Assembly (NCBI RefSeq): GCF_019024325.1
Contig: NZ_JAFNJS010000002.1
Location: forward strand, 372,118 to 436,117
Source: Falsiroseomonas tokyonensis
GTDB taxonomy: Bacteria; Pseudomonadota; Alphaproteobacteria; Acetobacterales; Acetobacteraceae
DNA length: 64,000 nt
Direction of reading: 5' to 3'
Shown: positions 17,581-26,474 of the stretch, in pieces
Layout: every line of letters starts with the position of its first letter
Position numbering within the stretch: position 1 is the first letter of the stretch
Translations under genes and position numbers: made by a program
Notes under the pieces: generated by a model
What the model saw: only the letters and a program-made list of their open reading frames with translations
Told to the model about the DNA's origin: nothing
Database searches by the model: none

Positions 17581-18636
17581 TCAGCCCAGCGCCGCCGCCA
17601 CCTTGGCGCAGAAGGGGCCCACCGCATCCGGGTGCACCCAGCGCAGCACGGCCACCACCTCGCCGCCCGGCCAGATCCAGGTGACATTGCCGCCGGCGCC
17701 CATGGCGAAGACGGAATCGGCCGGCGCCTCCTTCCAGCGGCCGGCGCCGTTCAGCCACCAGAGGAAGCCGTAGCTCGGGTTCAGCGGGCAGGGGGCGATG
17801 GATTGTTCGATCCAGGCCGCCGGCACCACCTGCCGCCCCTCCCAGGCGCCCTTGTTCAGCACCAGCTGGCCGATGCGGGCCTGGTCCTCAGCATGGATGC
17901 GCATGCCGGCGCCCCAATGCGTGCCGCCGGGCACGGAGGGCAGGCGGCGGCCCTCGATCTCCACCCAGGCATTGTCATAGGGGTACCAGACCCAGTCCCG
18001 GCTGCCGCCGATCGGGTCCAGGATGCGCTCGGCGAAAACCTCCGGCAGCGGGCGGCGGAACAGGTGCAGCAGGGACAGCGACAGGCGGTTCACGCGGACG
18101 TCGTTGTATTCCCAATAGGTGCCGGGGCGCTGCAGGGCGCGGTCCATGCCCTTGGGGCCGGAGCCTTCGCGGGCCAGGTCGCGGCCGCGGTCGATGCGGT
18201 CGGACTTGCCAAACAGTTCGCCCTCCCACTCGCTGGTATTGGTCAGCAGGTGGCGCCAGGTGATCTCGGCATTCTGGTCGGATTCGAAGCCGCCATCCCG
18301 CACCCGCACGCGCACCGGCTCGTCCAGGTCCGGCAGCAGCCCATCGGCCTGCGCGATGCCCGCAAGCAGCGAGAGGTAGGATTTCGCGGCGCTGAAGGTC
18401 ATGTCCGCCTGCCGCGTATCCCCCCAGGAGGCGACGCGCTGGCCGCGATGCAGCACCAGCCCGTTCGGCGCGCCGCGCGGAAACACCGGGCCGAGCACGG
18501 CATTGTACGGTGGCGGGTCGAAATGCCCGGCTTCGAGATGCGCCAGCAGGTCGCGCGGGAAGGGGGATTCATGCGCCTCGGCGTAGGCCACGGCGTCGGT
18601 CAGGCGGGGGGGCAGGTGCGGGGATGGCTGCGTCAT
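17581..18636 (-). CDS. beta-lactamase-fold (class C type) serine hydrolase
   Basis: A 351-residue serine hydrolase of the beta-lactamase/penicillin-binding-protein superfamily. The SxxK motif is SAAK at residues 82-85. The second-motif tyrosine is Tyr177 in WEYNDVRVN, where class C enzymes have YxN. A glycine-rich GAGGN stands in place of the KTG motif near the C-terminus. No signal peptide is seen from the chosen ATG at 18636. Such proteins are esterases or amidases more often than true beta-lactamases. Divergent msrAB genes lie upstream. Confidence 0.85.
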   Translation of the reverse strand: MTQPSPHLPPRLTDAVAYAEAHESPFPRDLLAHLEAGHFDPPPYNAVLGPVFPRGAPNGLVLHRGQRVASWGDTRQADMTFSAAKSYLSLLAGIAQADGLLPDLDEPVRVRVRDGGFESDQNAEITWRHLLTNTSEWEGELFGKSDRIDRGRDLAREGSGPKGMDRALQRPGTYWEYNDVRVNRLSLSLLHLFRRPLPEVFAERILDPIGGSRDWVWYPYDNAWVEIEGRRLPSVPGGTHWGAGMRIHAEDQARIGQLVLNKGAWEGRQVVPAAWIEQSIAPCPLNPSYGFLWWLNGAGRWKEAPADSVFAMGAGGNVTWIWPGGEVVAVLRWVHPDAVGPFCAKVAAALG

Positions 18637-18797
18637 GCGGCCAGGGTGCCCGCGCCTGCCGCGGCCTGGAAGCCCCCGCGAAACCTTTTGAACGGCTTTG
18701 GCGAAGTGCTGGCCGTGACCCGGTGAAGGCGTCGCCGCCCCCTGCATCCGCGGCGGAAAACGCCCATATACCGGTCCAACGCAGGAGAGATCCCATC

Positions 18798-19343
18798 ATG
18801 ACGACGGAAACCGCCACCCTGGGCGGCGGCTGCTTCTGGTGCATCGAGGGCGCGCTGCGCCATGTCAACGGCGTCAGCCGCGTGGAAAGCGGCTATGCCG
18901 GCGGCCATGTGTCCAACCCGACCTATGAGCAGGTGTGCGGCAAGCAGACCGGCCATGCCGAGGTGGTGCAGGTGGAATTCGACCCCGCCGTGGTGAGCTA
19001 TGCAGACCTGCTGCGCATGTTCTTCACCCTGCACGACCCCACCACCAAGGACCGCCAGGGCAACGATGTCGGCCCGCAATACCGCAGCATCATCCTGTAC
19101 CACTCGCCCGAGCAGCAGCAGACGGCGAAGGATGTGATGGCCGAGGTCGAGGCCTCCGGCATCTGGGGCGCCAGGCTGGTGACCGAACTGGTGCCGCTGG
19201 AGAAGTACTGGCCGGGCGAGGCCGAGCACCAGGACTACTTCGCCCGCAACCCCTGGTCGGGCTATTGCCGCGTGGTGGTGGCGCCGAAGGTCGCCAAATT
19301 CCGCAAGAGCTTCGCCCACCGCCTGAAGTCCGCCGCGGCCTGA
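18798..19343 (+). CDS. msrA: peptide-methionine (S)-S-oxide reductase MsrA
   Basis: MsrA reduces the S epimer of methionine sulfoxide in proteins, using thioredoxin. The 181-residue protein has the catalytic GCFWC motif at residues 11-15 (nucleophile Cys12) and the typical GYAGG and VQVEFDP segments. The start at ATG 18798 has a GGAGAG ribosome-binding site upstream. It is followed after ten bases by msrB, forming a two-gene oxidative-repair operon. Confidence 0.97.
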   Translation: MTTETATLGGGCFWCIEGALRHVNGVSRVESGYAGGHVSNPTYEQVCGKQTGHAEVVQVEFDPAVVSYADLLRMFFTLHDPTTKDRQGNDVGPQYRSIILYHSPEQQQTAKDVMAEVEASGIWGARLVTELVPLEKYWPGEAEHQDYFARNPWSGYCRVVVAPKVAKFRKSFAHRLKSAAA

Positions 19344-19353
19344 GGAGAGACCC

Positions 19354-19779
19354 ATGAGCCTGTTCAGCAAGGACAAGCCCGCCGAGACCTTCCCGGTGCA
19401 GAAGTCGGAGGCCGAGTGGCGGGCCGAGCTTTCGCCCGAGGCCTTCAAGGTGCTGCGCCAGCACGGTACGGAACGCCCCGGCACCAGCCCGCTGCTGTCC
19501 GAAAAGCGCCCCGGCACCTTCGCCTGCGCCGCCTGCGGGCATGAGCTGTTCGACAATGCGACGAAGTTCGAAAGCGGCACCGGCTGGCCCAGCTTCTTCC
19601 GCCCCCTGCCCGGTGGCATCGCCACCACCACCGACCGCAGCTTCTTCATGACGCGGACGGAGGTGCATTGCGCCAATTGCGGCGGGCATCTCGGCCATGT
19701 CTTTCCGGACGGCCCGGCGCCGACCGGGGAACGCTATTGCATGAATGGCGTTGCGATGGTGTTCCAGCCGGCGGGTTAA
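19354..19779 (+). CDS. msrB: peptide-methionine (R)-S-oxide reductase MsrB
   Basis: MsrB reduces the R epimer of methionine sulfoxide. In its 141 residues the structural zinc is held by two CxxC pairs at Cys58/Cys61 and Cys106/Cys109, and the catalytic Cys is Cys129 in RYCMNG. A GGAGAG ribosome-binding site precedes the start. It is paired with msrA on the same transcript, so both epimers are handled together. It is cytoplasmic since no signal peptide is present. Confidence 0.97.
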   Translation: MSLFSKDKPAETFPVQKSEAEWRAELSPEAFKVLRQHGTERPGTSPLLSEKRPGTFACAACGHELFDNATKFESGTGWPSFFRPLPGGIATTTDRSFFMTRTEVHCANCGGHLGHVFPDGPAPTGERYCMNGVAMVFQPAG

Positions 19780-19863
19780 TCCGCCGGCAAGCGGGACCCT
19801 GGACAATTCCAAGCCGGACAGCGATTCTGCAAAACGCACTTCCGCCGCTCGAAGGGCCTTCCC

Positions 19864-20964
19864 GTGCACTGGCGTAGCCTCGCCCTTTGCCTCGCGCTCC
19901 TCCTGCCGGCCGGAGCGCGGGCGGATCTGGTCTATGTGCTGAATTCGGCGGATGCCACCATCTCGGTGCTGGATGCGGCGACGCGCACGGAGCGCAACCG
20001 CATCCCCGTGCTGCGGGAGCCGCATCACCTGGTGGTGACGCCGGACGGCCGGGAATTGCTGGTGGCGGATTCCGGCGGCAACGAGGTCTTCTTCCTCGAC
20101 CCCGCGACCGGCCAGGTGCTGCGGCGCGCGCCGATCTCGAACCCCTACCACCTGGAATTCAGCCCGGATGGCCGCTTCCTGGTCATCGCCAGCCTGCGCC
20201 GCGGTCAGGTGGATGTGCTGGATGCCCAGACGCTCGCGCTGCTGCAGCGCTTCCGCCCCGGCGACAAGCCCAGTCACATCGCCTTCAGCCCGGACAGCCG
20301 CATGGTCTATGTGACCATCCAGGGCGATGGCCAGGTCGCGGCCTTCGACCTGCAGACCATGACCGAGGCCTGGGTCGAGCCAGTCGGGCCGGAACCCGCC
20401 GGCATCATCTGGCATCGCGGCAAGCTGGTCCTTGGCATCATGGGCAGCACCCATTTCGTCACGCTGGACCCCACGACGCGGGAGGTGGCGCCGGCCTTCA
20501 CCCTGGGCCGCGGCGCCCATACCATCTACCCCGCGCCGGATGGCCGCGCGCTTTATGCGACCAGCCGGGTGGACAGCCGGGTGGCCGAGATCGACCCCGA
20601 AACGCTCACCGTGCGCCGCACCTGGGCCATCCCCGGCGGGCCGGATTGCCTGACCTTCGACCCCCAGGGCCGGGTCTGGATGACGCTGCGCTGGTCCCGC
20701 TCCGTCGCCATCCTCGACCCGGCGGCGGACCGTTGGGAAACGGCGCGCGTCGGCCGGTCGCCGCATGGCATCTTCTACAAGTCGATGGGGCAGGGCGCCG
20801 ATTTCGCCATGGCGCAGCCTGGCGCCGTATCCGGCACCCGGCCGCTGCCCGCGCCGCTGCCGGGCCGGCCGGGCGCGACGCCGCCGGCGGCGGCCGGGCT
20901 GGTGCCGGGCAGTATCCCGCCGCATCCGCCTGTGCGGCCGGCCTCTCTGCAACGCCCGCGATGA
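19864..20964 (+). CDS. exported YVTN-type beta-propeller protein
   Basis: A 366-residue exported protein starting at GTG 19864. A signal peptide (about 1-20, ending GARAD) is followed by repeated beta-propeller blades of the YVTN/lactonase type, seen in phrases such as LVVTPDGREL, LEFSPDGRFL and IAFSPDSRMVYV. The last roughly 45 residues are proline- and alanine-rich. Function is unknown; family members are lactonases, PQQ-associated or surface proteins. Its stop overlaps the next start by four bases, coupling it to an exported deacetylase. Confidence 0.82.
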   Translation: MHWRSLALCLALLLPAGARADLVYVLNSADATISVLDAATRTERNRIPVLREPHHLVVTPDGRELLVADSGGNEVFFLDPATGQVLRRAPISNPYHLEFSPDGRFLVIASLRRGQVDVLDAQTLALLQRFRPGDKPSHIAFSPDSRMVYVTIQGDGQVAAFDLQTMTEAWVEPVGPEPAGIIWHRGKLVLGIMGSTHFVTLDPTTREVAPAFTLGRGAHTIYPAPDGRALYATSRVDSRVAEIDPETLTVRRTWAIPGGPDCLTFDPQGRVWMTLRWSRSVAILDPAADRWETARVGRSPHGIFYKSMGQGADFAMAQPGAVSGTRPLPAPLPGRPGATPPAAAGLVPGSIPPHPPVRPASLQRPR

Positions 20965-21719
20965 AGGCGGGCCGTCGGGCCCTGCTGGCGGGCGGTCTCG
21001 CGGCACTGGCCGCCCCGGCACTGGCCCAGGGGCCGCAGGGTTGCCGTGGGCAGGTCTTTCTCACCATCGACACGGGCTGGAGCCGGGAGGCCGATTCCAT
21101 CGCCGCCATCCTGCGCCGCCATGCGGTCACCGCCACGCTCTTCATCGCGGACGAGCCCACCTATCGCGGCGACACCACCCTGTCCGAAAGCTGGGCGCCC
21201 TTCTGGCGCGCCCGGGTGGCGGAGGGCCACAGCTTTGCCAGCCATACCTGGCGCCACTGGTATTTTGCCAATGACCCCGGCCCGGGGCGGACCACCTTCC
21301 GGTCGCGCCGTGGGCAGGGGCAGGAGGTGCTGGACCAGGCGGGGCTCTGTGCCGAACTGGCCCGCCCGATCGCGGCGCTGCGCCGTTTCGCGCCGGAGGC
21401 GCGCGTGCTGCCGCTGTGGCGCGCGCCGGGCGGGATCGTCACGCGCAATGCGGTGGCCATGGCCGCCGCCTGCGGCCTGCGCCACCAGGGCTGGACCCGC
21501 AACGGCTTCCTGGGCGACGAGCTGGACAGCTCTGCCCATCCCAACGCCGCCCTGCTGCGCCGCAACCTGGCCAATATCGGGCACGGCGAAGTGCTCGTCA
21601 TGCATTGGGGCGTGCGCAGCAGGCGCGAGCCCTTTGCCGGCATTCTGGAGGCGCTGGTCACGGGCCTGCTGGCCCGCGGCCTGTGCTTCGCGCCGCTGCC
21701 GCCCGAAGGCGTGGCCTGA
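20961..21719 (+). CDS. exported polysaccharide deacetylase (NodB-like)
   Basis: A 252-residue carbohydrate-esterase-4 family protein with an N-terminal signal peptide (to about residue 22, ALAQ). The first NodB motif reads TIDTG (Asp37) instead of the common TFDDG, so one of the paired aspartates is missing. The metal-binding motif SHTWRH is intact, as is the RAPGG motif. It probably deacetylates a periplasmic or surface glycan, or has lost activity. Coupled to the upstream beta-propeller gene by a four-base overlap, and followed by a strong hairpin. Confidence 0.83.
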   Translation: MKAGRRALLAGGLAALAAPALAQGPQGCRGQVFLTIDTGWSREADSIAAILRRHAVTATLFIADEPTYRGDTTLSESWAPFWRARVAEGHSFASHTWRHWYFANDPGPGRTTFRSRRGQGQEVLDQAGLCAELARPIAALRRFAPEARVLPLWRAPGGIVTRNAVAMAAACGLRHQGWTRNGFLGDELDSSAHPNAALLRRNLANIGHGEVLVMHWGVRSRREPFAGILEALVTGLLARGLCFAPLPPEGVA

Positions 21720-21733
21720 CGTGCTGTTTCAGC

Positions 21734-21777
21734 GCATTTTCCGGGTCGCCTTGCGAAGCCGCAAGGCTTGAAAATGC
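21734..21777. terminator. nested hairpin between convergent genes
   Basis: An inner stem GCCTTGCG (21748-21755), AAGC loop, CGCAAGGC (21760-21767) is enclosed by an outer pair GCATTTTC (21734-21741) and GAAAATGC (21770-21777). T- and A-runs flank it so it can terminate both converging transcripts. The 7-base direct repeat TTCAGCG occurs on both sides (21728-21734 and 21778-21784), hinting at an inserted palindromic repeat unit rather than a plain terminator. Confidence 0.75.
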
Positions 21778-21778
21778 T

Positions 21779-22123
21779 TCAGCGATAGTTCGGCTGGTAG
21801 CCGGCCGGCGGGGCGCCCTGGTGCCAATTGCCGTACTGGTCGTACCAGCCGCCGTAGCGGGGGTCGCGCTGCTGGGCGACATACGGATCCTGCGGAATCC
21901 GCTCCGGCTCCGGCGCCGGGGTCAGCGCGCCGCCCACGGCACCCAGCGCGCCGCCGATCAGCGCGCCGCGCCCGGCGCTGCCGGTGACGGAGCCGATCAG
22001 CGCGCCGGCGCCGGCGCCCAGCGCACCACCGGCCAGCGCCCGCTGATTGCGGTCGTTCGGATCGCTGCAGGCGGCCAGCGCCAGGATGGGGGTTGCCAGC
22101 AGCAGGGCGCGGGATGGGCGCAT
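21779..22123 (-). CDS. glycine-zipper lipoprotein
   Basis: A 114-residue small envelope protein. The N-terminus is a lipoprotein signal with lipobox LAAC near residue 20. A glycine-zipper helix follows (ALAGGALGAGAGALIGSVTG and a second copy GALIGGALGAVGGAL), of the type found in 17-kDa antigens and YMGG-like proteins. The C-terminus is rich in Tyr, Pro and Gln (DPRYGGWYDQYGNWH). The start at 22123 is supported by a GGAG site nine bases upstream. Probably outer-membrane anchored with a structural role. Confidence 0.82.
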   Translation of the reverse strand: MRPSRALLLATPILALAACSDPNDRNQRALAGGALGAGAGALIGSVTGSAGRGALIGGALGAVGGALTPAPEPERIPQDPYVAQQRDPRYGGWYDQYGNWHQGAPPAGYQPNYR

Positions 22124-22319
22124 GGAGGGTCTCCTCGTCAGGTGACAGATGTCGGGTCGCGCCCGGCCGGCGCCAAGTCCGGTCGGGGCGTCGTAACCAC
22201 AACGTGCCGGCCGGATCGGGGTTCTTTTGTGGTCGCAAGCGCGCCTTCGCATGGCGCCAGAACGTGGCTTTTCCCTCATCTGCGCGGCCTGCTAGCCTGC
22301 CGTCTCGGCAAGACAACGG

Positions 22320-23441
22320 ATGGGCGGCATGGACAGGCGGATGATGCTCGGCGGCGCCGCGGCGCTGCTGGCGGGCGCCAGGGCGGCAGGCGCGCAACAG
22401 GCCGTGCCGCATCACGGCGTTCCGATCCCGTCCGACCGCATGGCGCCGCTGCGCGGCCAGGGGCCGGTGGTGCTGACCCCCGCGCAATATGCCCAGCGCT
22501 TCGTCGACAGCCCCGCACCCGCCGGCCCGCCCGGCCGCTGGGTGAACCGCGCGCCGCTGCCGCTGCCGCGCACGGAAATGGCCTGGGCCGCCGAATGGGC
22601 TGGCAAGCTGCATGTCGTCGGCGGCTATGCCGAGCAGCAGGTGAACAACACCTGGCACCACATCTACGACCCCGTCACGGACAGCTGGCGGGAAGCCGCC
22701 CGCCTGCCGCGCGGCGCCAATCATGTGGGCGTGGTGGCCACCGGCGGCCGGGTCTATGCCTTCGGTGGCTTCAGCAACCAGAATCGCGGCGCCGATACGC
22801 TGGCCTTCGCCTATGACGTGGCCGCCGATCGCTGGGACCGGCTGGCCCCCATGCCACGCCCGCGCGGCGCCGGGGCGCTGGCCGTGCTGGACGGCAAGAT
22901 CCACCATATCGGCGGCGCCTCGGAGCCGGAGGCGGAGCGCGCCTCGGTCGGCTGGCACGAGGTCTATGATCCGCAGGCGGACAAGTGGGAGATGCGCAAG
23001 GCGCTGCCCGGCGCGCGGGACCATGCCGGCGTGCTGGCGCATGACGGCGTGATCCACATCATCGGCGGCCGCTTCAACACCTTCGAATACAATACCGGCC
23101 TGCACCATGTGTACCTGCCGGCGCAGGACACCTGGGTGGAACGCGCGCCCCTGCCCACGCCGCGCTCCGGCCACGGGCTGGTGCTCTACCGCGGCCGTTT
23201 CTTCGCCATGGGCGGCGAGAGCGGCTGGTTCGAGAACCGCATGCTGACCGGCCGCGTGCACGGCCAGATGGAAAGCTACGACCCGGTCACCGACACCTGG
23301 CAGCACCACGCCCCGATGCCGACGCCGCGCCACGGCATGGGCGCCGTTACCATCGGCGATTTCATCTATGTCGCCGGCGGGGGTCCCGTGGTGGGCGGGG
23401 GAATCAAGACCGCGGTGCATGAGGCCTTTACCCTCGGGTGA
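22320..23441 (+). CDS. exported Kelch-repeat protein
   Basis: A 373-residue protein with a Tat-like or Sec signal peptide (RRMMLGGAAALL, ending near residue 26) and about five Kelch blades with the GG then Y/W-x6-W pattern, such as VVGGYAEQ, YAFGGFSNQ, HIIGGRFNTF and FAMGGES. Kelch propellers bind ligands or carbohydrate; bacterial relatives include N-acetylneuraminate epimerase, but the function here is unknown. ATG 22329 is an alternative start. The stop overlaps the next ATG by one base (TGATG). Confidence 0.82.
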   Translation: MGGMDRRMMLGGAAALLAGARAAGAQQAVPHHGVPIPSDRMAPLRGQGPVVLTPAQYAQRFVDSPAPAGPPGRWVNRAPLPLPRTEMAWAAEWAGKLHVVGGYAEQQVNNTWHHIYDPVTDSWREAARLPRGANHVGVVATGGRVYAFGGFSNQNRGADTLAFAYDVAADRWDRLAPMPRPRGAGALAVLDGKIHHIGGASEPEAERASVGWHEVYDPQADKWEMRKALPGARDHAGVLAHDGVIHIIGGRFNTFEYNTGLHHVYLPAQDTWVERAPLPTPRSGHGLVLYRGRFFAMGGESGWFENRMLTGRVHGQMESYDPVTDTWQHHAPMPTPRHGMGAVTIGDFIYVAGGGPVVGGGIKTAVHEAFTLG

Positions 23442-24037
23442 TGCGGCGCCGGTCCTTCCTGGCGGCGCCGTCGCTGCTGCTGGCGGCGCCGGCTGTCGCG
23501 GCCACGGCGCAGGGCGAGGCGGCGGCGGCCTTGCTCTCCGCGTTGCGCGCTGGCGGCGTGGTGGTCGTGCTGCGGCATGGCATCACGGATCGCAGCCAGG
23601 CCGATACCGGCCGGCTGGAAGACCGGGCGGGGCAACGCAACCTCTCCGAGGCCGGGCGCGCCCAGTCGCGCCGCCTGGGTCAGTCCTTCGCCGCGCGCGG
23701 CATCCGGCTGGGCGAGGTGCGGACCAGCCCGGTGTTCCGGGCGCGCGACACGGCGGAGCTTGCCTTCGGCGCCCGGGCGGTGGTGGAGGCGCGGCTGACG
23801 GCGGATGACTACACGCCCGATCCGGCGCTGCTGGCGGCGAACATCGCCTGGCTGCGCGACCGCGTCCGCCGCCCCTCCGCGCCCGATGCGGTGGATGTGC
23901 TGGTCGGCCATATCGTGCCGCTGGGCATGGTGCTGGGGCGCGGCCTGAGCCAGGCGGAGTATCCCGAAGGCGCGCTGGCCATTTTCGCGCCCCAGGCGGG
24001 TCTGCTCGGCATGCTGGCGGCGGAGACGCTGGCCTAG
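23441..24037 (+). CDS. exported histidine phosphatase family protein
   Basis: A 198-residue histidine-phosphatase superfamily protein with a signal peptide (about 1-22). The catalytic RHG motif is at residues 45-47 (VVLRHGITD), and the second histidine lies in LVGHIVPLG. The substrate is unknown; extracytoplasmic members dephosphorylate sugars or phosphoesters. It is coupled to the Kelch gene. Its TAG stop and the TAG stop of the opposing membrane-protein gene share one CTAG (24034-24037). Confidence 0.82.
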   Translation: MRRRSFLAAPSLLLAAPAVAATAQGEAAAALLSALRAGGVVVVLRHGITDRSQADTGRLEDRAGQRNLSEAGRAQSRRLGQSFAARGIRLGEVRTSPVFRARDTAELAFGARAVVEARLTADDYTPDPALLAANIAWLRDRVRRPSAPDAVDVLVGHIVPLGMVLGRGLSQAEYPEGALAIFAPQAGLLGMLAAETLA

Positions 24038-25065
24038 GGGTTGGGCTTCGGCGGCTCCCGGATCGCAACCTCCGAGGATTTCAGCACGCTCGGCACCAGC
24101 CGTTCCGAGAATCCGGCCAGGAAGCTCCAGACCACCAGCAGCGCCAGCTGCGCATTGGGCAGCACCAGGCTGAGCGAGGTGATCGGCGCCGTGGCCTCCT
24201 TCGGATGGGCGAACTGGTCGAAGCCCAATTGGGAAAAATTCGGGATCAGCGCGCCCCCCACCACGCCCGAGAGCAGGAAGAAATAGACGATGATGGCGCC
24301 CGTGGTGCCGACCGCGCCGCGCAGCACATTGGACCAGAGGCTGCGCGCATCGTTCAGCTCGCCCAGCGTCATGGCGGCGCGGTTCGCCTGCAGCGTCAGC
24401 AGGCGGCTGAACATGGCGCCGAAGAAGCCGGTGCTGGCGGCGGTATAGAGCGGCAGCCAGGCCCAGCCGGAAAAGGCCAGCGGCCCCGGCGGGACCGGGC
24501 GCGGCGCCAGGTAGATGGCGAGATAGGGCAGCAGGAAGATGGCGCAGCCCACGATGCCAAGGAAGGCGACCAGCCGCGCCGCCTTCTTCTGGATCGGCCG
24601 CGCGTGGAATTTGCGCTGCAGCGTCGTATGCGTCTCCTCCAACACCGCCAGCAGCAGTGCGCGCAGCCGCGTCGCGCCACCCGGCTTCAACCCGGGCGGG
24701 GTCTGCGCGGTATCGCTGACCAGCGGCAGTGCGGCATCGAAATAGGACTGCAGCCGCGGCGCGCTTTGCACCCGCTGCTCCACCGCCTGGTCCAGCCGGC
24801 GGCGCAGTTCCGCCACCAGCGTCTCCTCCGGCTCCAGCAAGGCGAGGCGGCGCTCGGCCTGGTAGATGCGGCTCCAGAGCAGGTCCTCGGGTTCCGCCGC
24901 GCCGTCCAGGCAATCGGCACGCAGCTTCGCGATGGTGGCGCGGATTTCCGAAAGCTCCGGCGGCAGCGGTCCTGACGAGGCCAATCGCCCTGCCAGGAAG
25001 TCGGCCCGTACCTCCAGCTGCGCCAGGTGGTTATGGACCATGGGATTCTGCGGAAGGATCGTCAT
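24034..25065 (-). CDS. membrane protein of unknown function with N-terminal coiled coil
   Basis: I do not recognise this 343-residue protein. The first roughly 150 residues are charged and helical, likely a coiled coil, with no signal peptide. The C-terminal part has about four membrane segments: near 165-185 (LVAFLGIVGCAIFLLPYLAI), 200-220, 250-275, and 305-325. A GGAGG ribosome-binding site precedes the ATG at 25065. It lies 65 bases downstream of chrA on the same strand, so it may be the last gene of the chromate and sulfur block, or an independent gene. Confidence 0.7.
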   Translation of the reverse strand: MTILPQNPMVHNHLAQLEVRADFLAGRLASSGPLPPELSEIRATIAKLRADCLDGAAEPEDLLWSRIYQAERRLALLEPEETLVAELRRRLDQAVEQRVQSAPRLQSYFDAALPLVSDTAQTPPGLKPGGATRLRALLLAVLEETHTTLQRKFHARPIQKKAARLVAFLGIVGCAIFLLPYLAIYLAPRPVPPGPLAFSGWAWLPLYTAASTGFFGAMFSRLLTLQANRAAMTLGELNDARSLWSNVLRGAVGTTGAIIVYFFLLSGVVGGALIPNFSQLGFDQFAHPKEATAPITSLSLVLPNAQLALLVVWSFLAGFSERLVPSVLKSSEVAIREPPKPNP

Positions 25066-25130
25066 GGCCTGCCTCCGGCGCCGCGGCAGGGATCAGGCCA
25101 TGTTGCGCATGGCCTGGCAACGAAAGCCTG

Positions 25131-26474
25131 TCAGCCCAGCAGCGCCCGCATCAGGAAGCCCGCCGCCGCGGTCACGCCCAGCGTGCGCAGCAGGCCGAGC
25201 TTCAGGCCGAACAGGCTGACAGCCGCCAGCAGGCTCAGCAGCAGCGCATCCCAGTTCAGCGTGGCGAAATCCGGCAGGTCCAGCCGCAGCGGGCCGAAAG
25301 CCACCGGCTCGATCTCTGCGAAAAGCACCCGCAGCCCGAACCACAGCGCCAGGTTCGCGATCACGCCGACGACCGCGGCCGTGACGCCCGCCAGTGCGGC
25401 CTTGAGCCGCGGCTGGGCATGCAGCCGCTCCACGAAGGGGGCGCCCAAAAAGATCCAGGCGAAGCAGGGCGCGAAGGTGACCCAGAGCGCCAGCAGCGCG
25501 CCCAGCACGCCGCCCCAGAGGCCCTGGAAGCTCCCCTGGGCGCCGAAGCCCGCCAGGAAGCCGACGAATTGCAGCACCAGGATCAGCGGCCCCGGCGTGG
25601 TCTCCGCCAGGCCCAGCCCCGCCAGCATATCGGCCGCCGAAAGCCAGCCGTAATGCTCCACCGCCTCCTGCGCCACATAGGCCAGCACGGCATAGGCGCC
25701 GCCGAAGGTGACCACGGCGAGCTTGGAGAAGAACCAGGCGATATCGCCCCAGGGCACGCTGCCCAGCAGCAGCGCGACGGGCCAGGCCCAGAGCGCCAGC
25801 GCGATCAGCCCCGCAGTGCGGGCCTTGCGCGCCAGGCGCGGGATGCGGTCCGGATCGGCGGCAATGGCGGCATCGAGCAGCGCCGGCGGCCCCTCCGCCG
25901 CCTTGCCATGGCCGGCGCTGGAAAAGGCCTGCGGCAGCGCATAGCCGATCGCCGCCGCGGCCAGCACCACGACCGGGAAGGGCAGGTCCAGCGCGAAAAG
26001 GCCGAGGAAGGCGGCCGCCGCCACCGCCCAGGGCAAGGCGCCGCGTAGGGCGCGCCGGGCCACGCGCAGCAGCGCCTCCACCACCACCACCAGCACGGCG
26101 CATTTCAGGCCGAAGAACAGCGCCGCCACCAGCGGCACGGTGCCGAGCGTGACGTAAAGCATGGACAGCGCCAGCATCACCGCCGCGCCCGGCAGGATGA
26201 ACAGCAGCCCCGCCGCCAGCCCGCCGCGCACGCCATGCATCAGCCAGCCGAGATAGGTGGCAAGCTGCTGCGCCTCCGGCCCCGGCAGCAGCATGCAGAA
26301 GTTCAGCGCATGCAGGAAACGGGCGTCCGAGATCCAGCGGCGCTGCTCCACCACCTCCCGGTGCATCACCGCGATCTGCGCGGCGGGGCCGCTGAAGGAC
26401 AGCAGGCCGATGCGCAGCCAGACGCGTAGCGCCTCGCGGAAGCTGGGGAACAGGTGGCCGGGCTGGATGTCCAT
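25131..26474 (-). CDS. chrA: chromate transporter ChrA
   Basis: A 447-residue long-chain CHR-family transporter that exports chromate by proton antiport. It has two homologous halves, each with the family's FSGP or FGG motif: GLLSFSGPAAQIAVMHRE near 23-40 and VVTFGGAYAVLAYV in the second half, separated by a cytoplasmic loop. About ten membrane helices are evident. Its ATG overlaps the stop of the rhodanese-ChrB gene by one base (TGATG), so the two are translationally coupled. ChrB-like domains are known chromate sensors or partners of ChrA, which supports a chromate or sulfur-oxyanion role. Confidence 0.92.
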   Translation of the reverse strand: MDIQPGHLFPSFREALRVWLRIGLLSFSGPAAQIAVMHREVVEQRRWISDARFLHALNFCMLLPGPEAQQLATYLGWLMHGVRGGLAAGLLFILPGAAVMLALSMLYVTLGTVPLVAALFFGLKCAVLVVVVEALLRVARRALRGALPWAVAAAAFLGLFALDLPFPVVVLAAAAIGYALPQAFSSAGHGKAAEGPPALLDAAIAADPDRIPRLARKARTAGLIALALWAWPVALLLGSVPWGDIAWFFSKLAVVTFGGAYAVLAYVAQEAVEHYGWLSAADMLAGLGLAETTPGPLILVLQFVGFLAGFGAQGSFQGLWGGVLGALLALWVTFAPCFAWIFLGAPFVERLHAQPRLKAALAGVTAAVVGVIANLALWFGLRVLFAEIEPVAFGPLRLDLPDFATLNWDALLLSLLAAVSLFGLKLGLLRTLGVTAAAGFLMRALLG

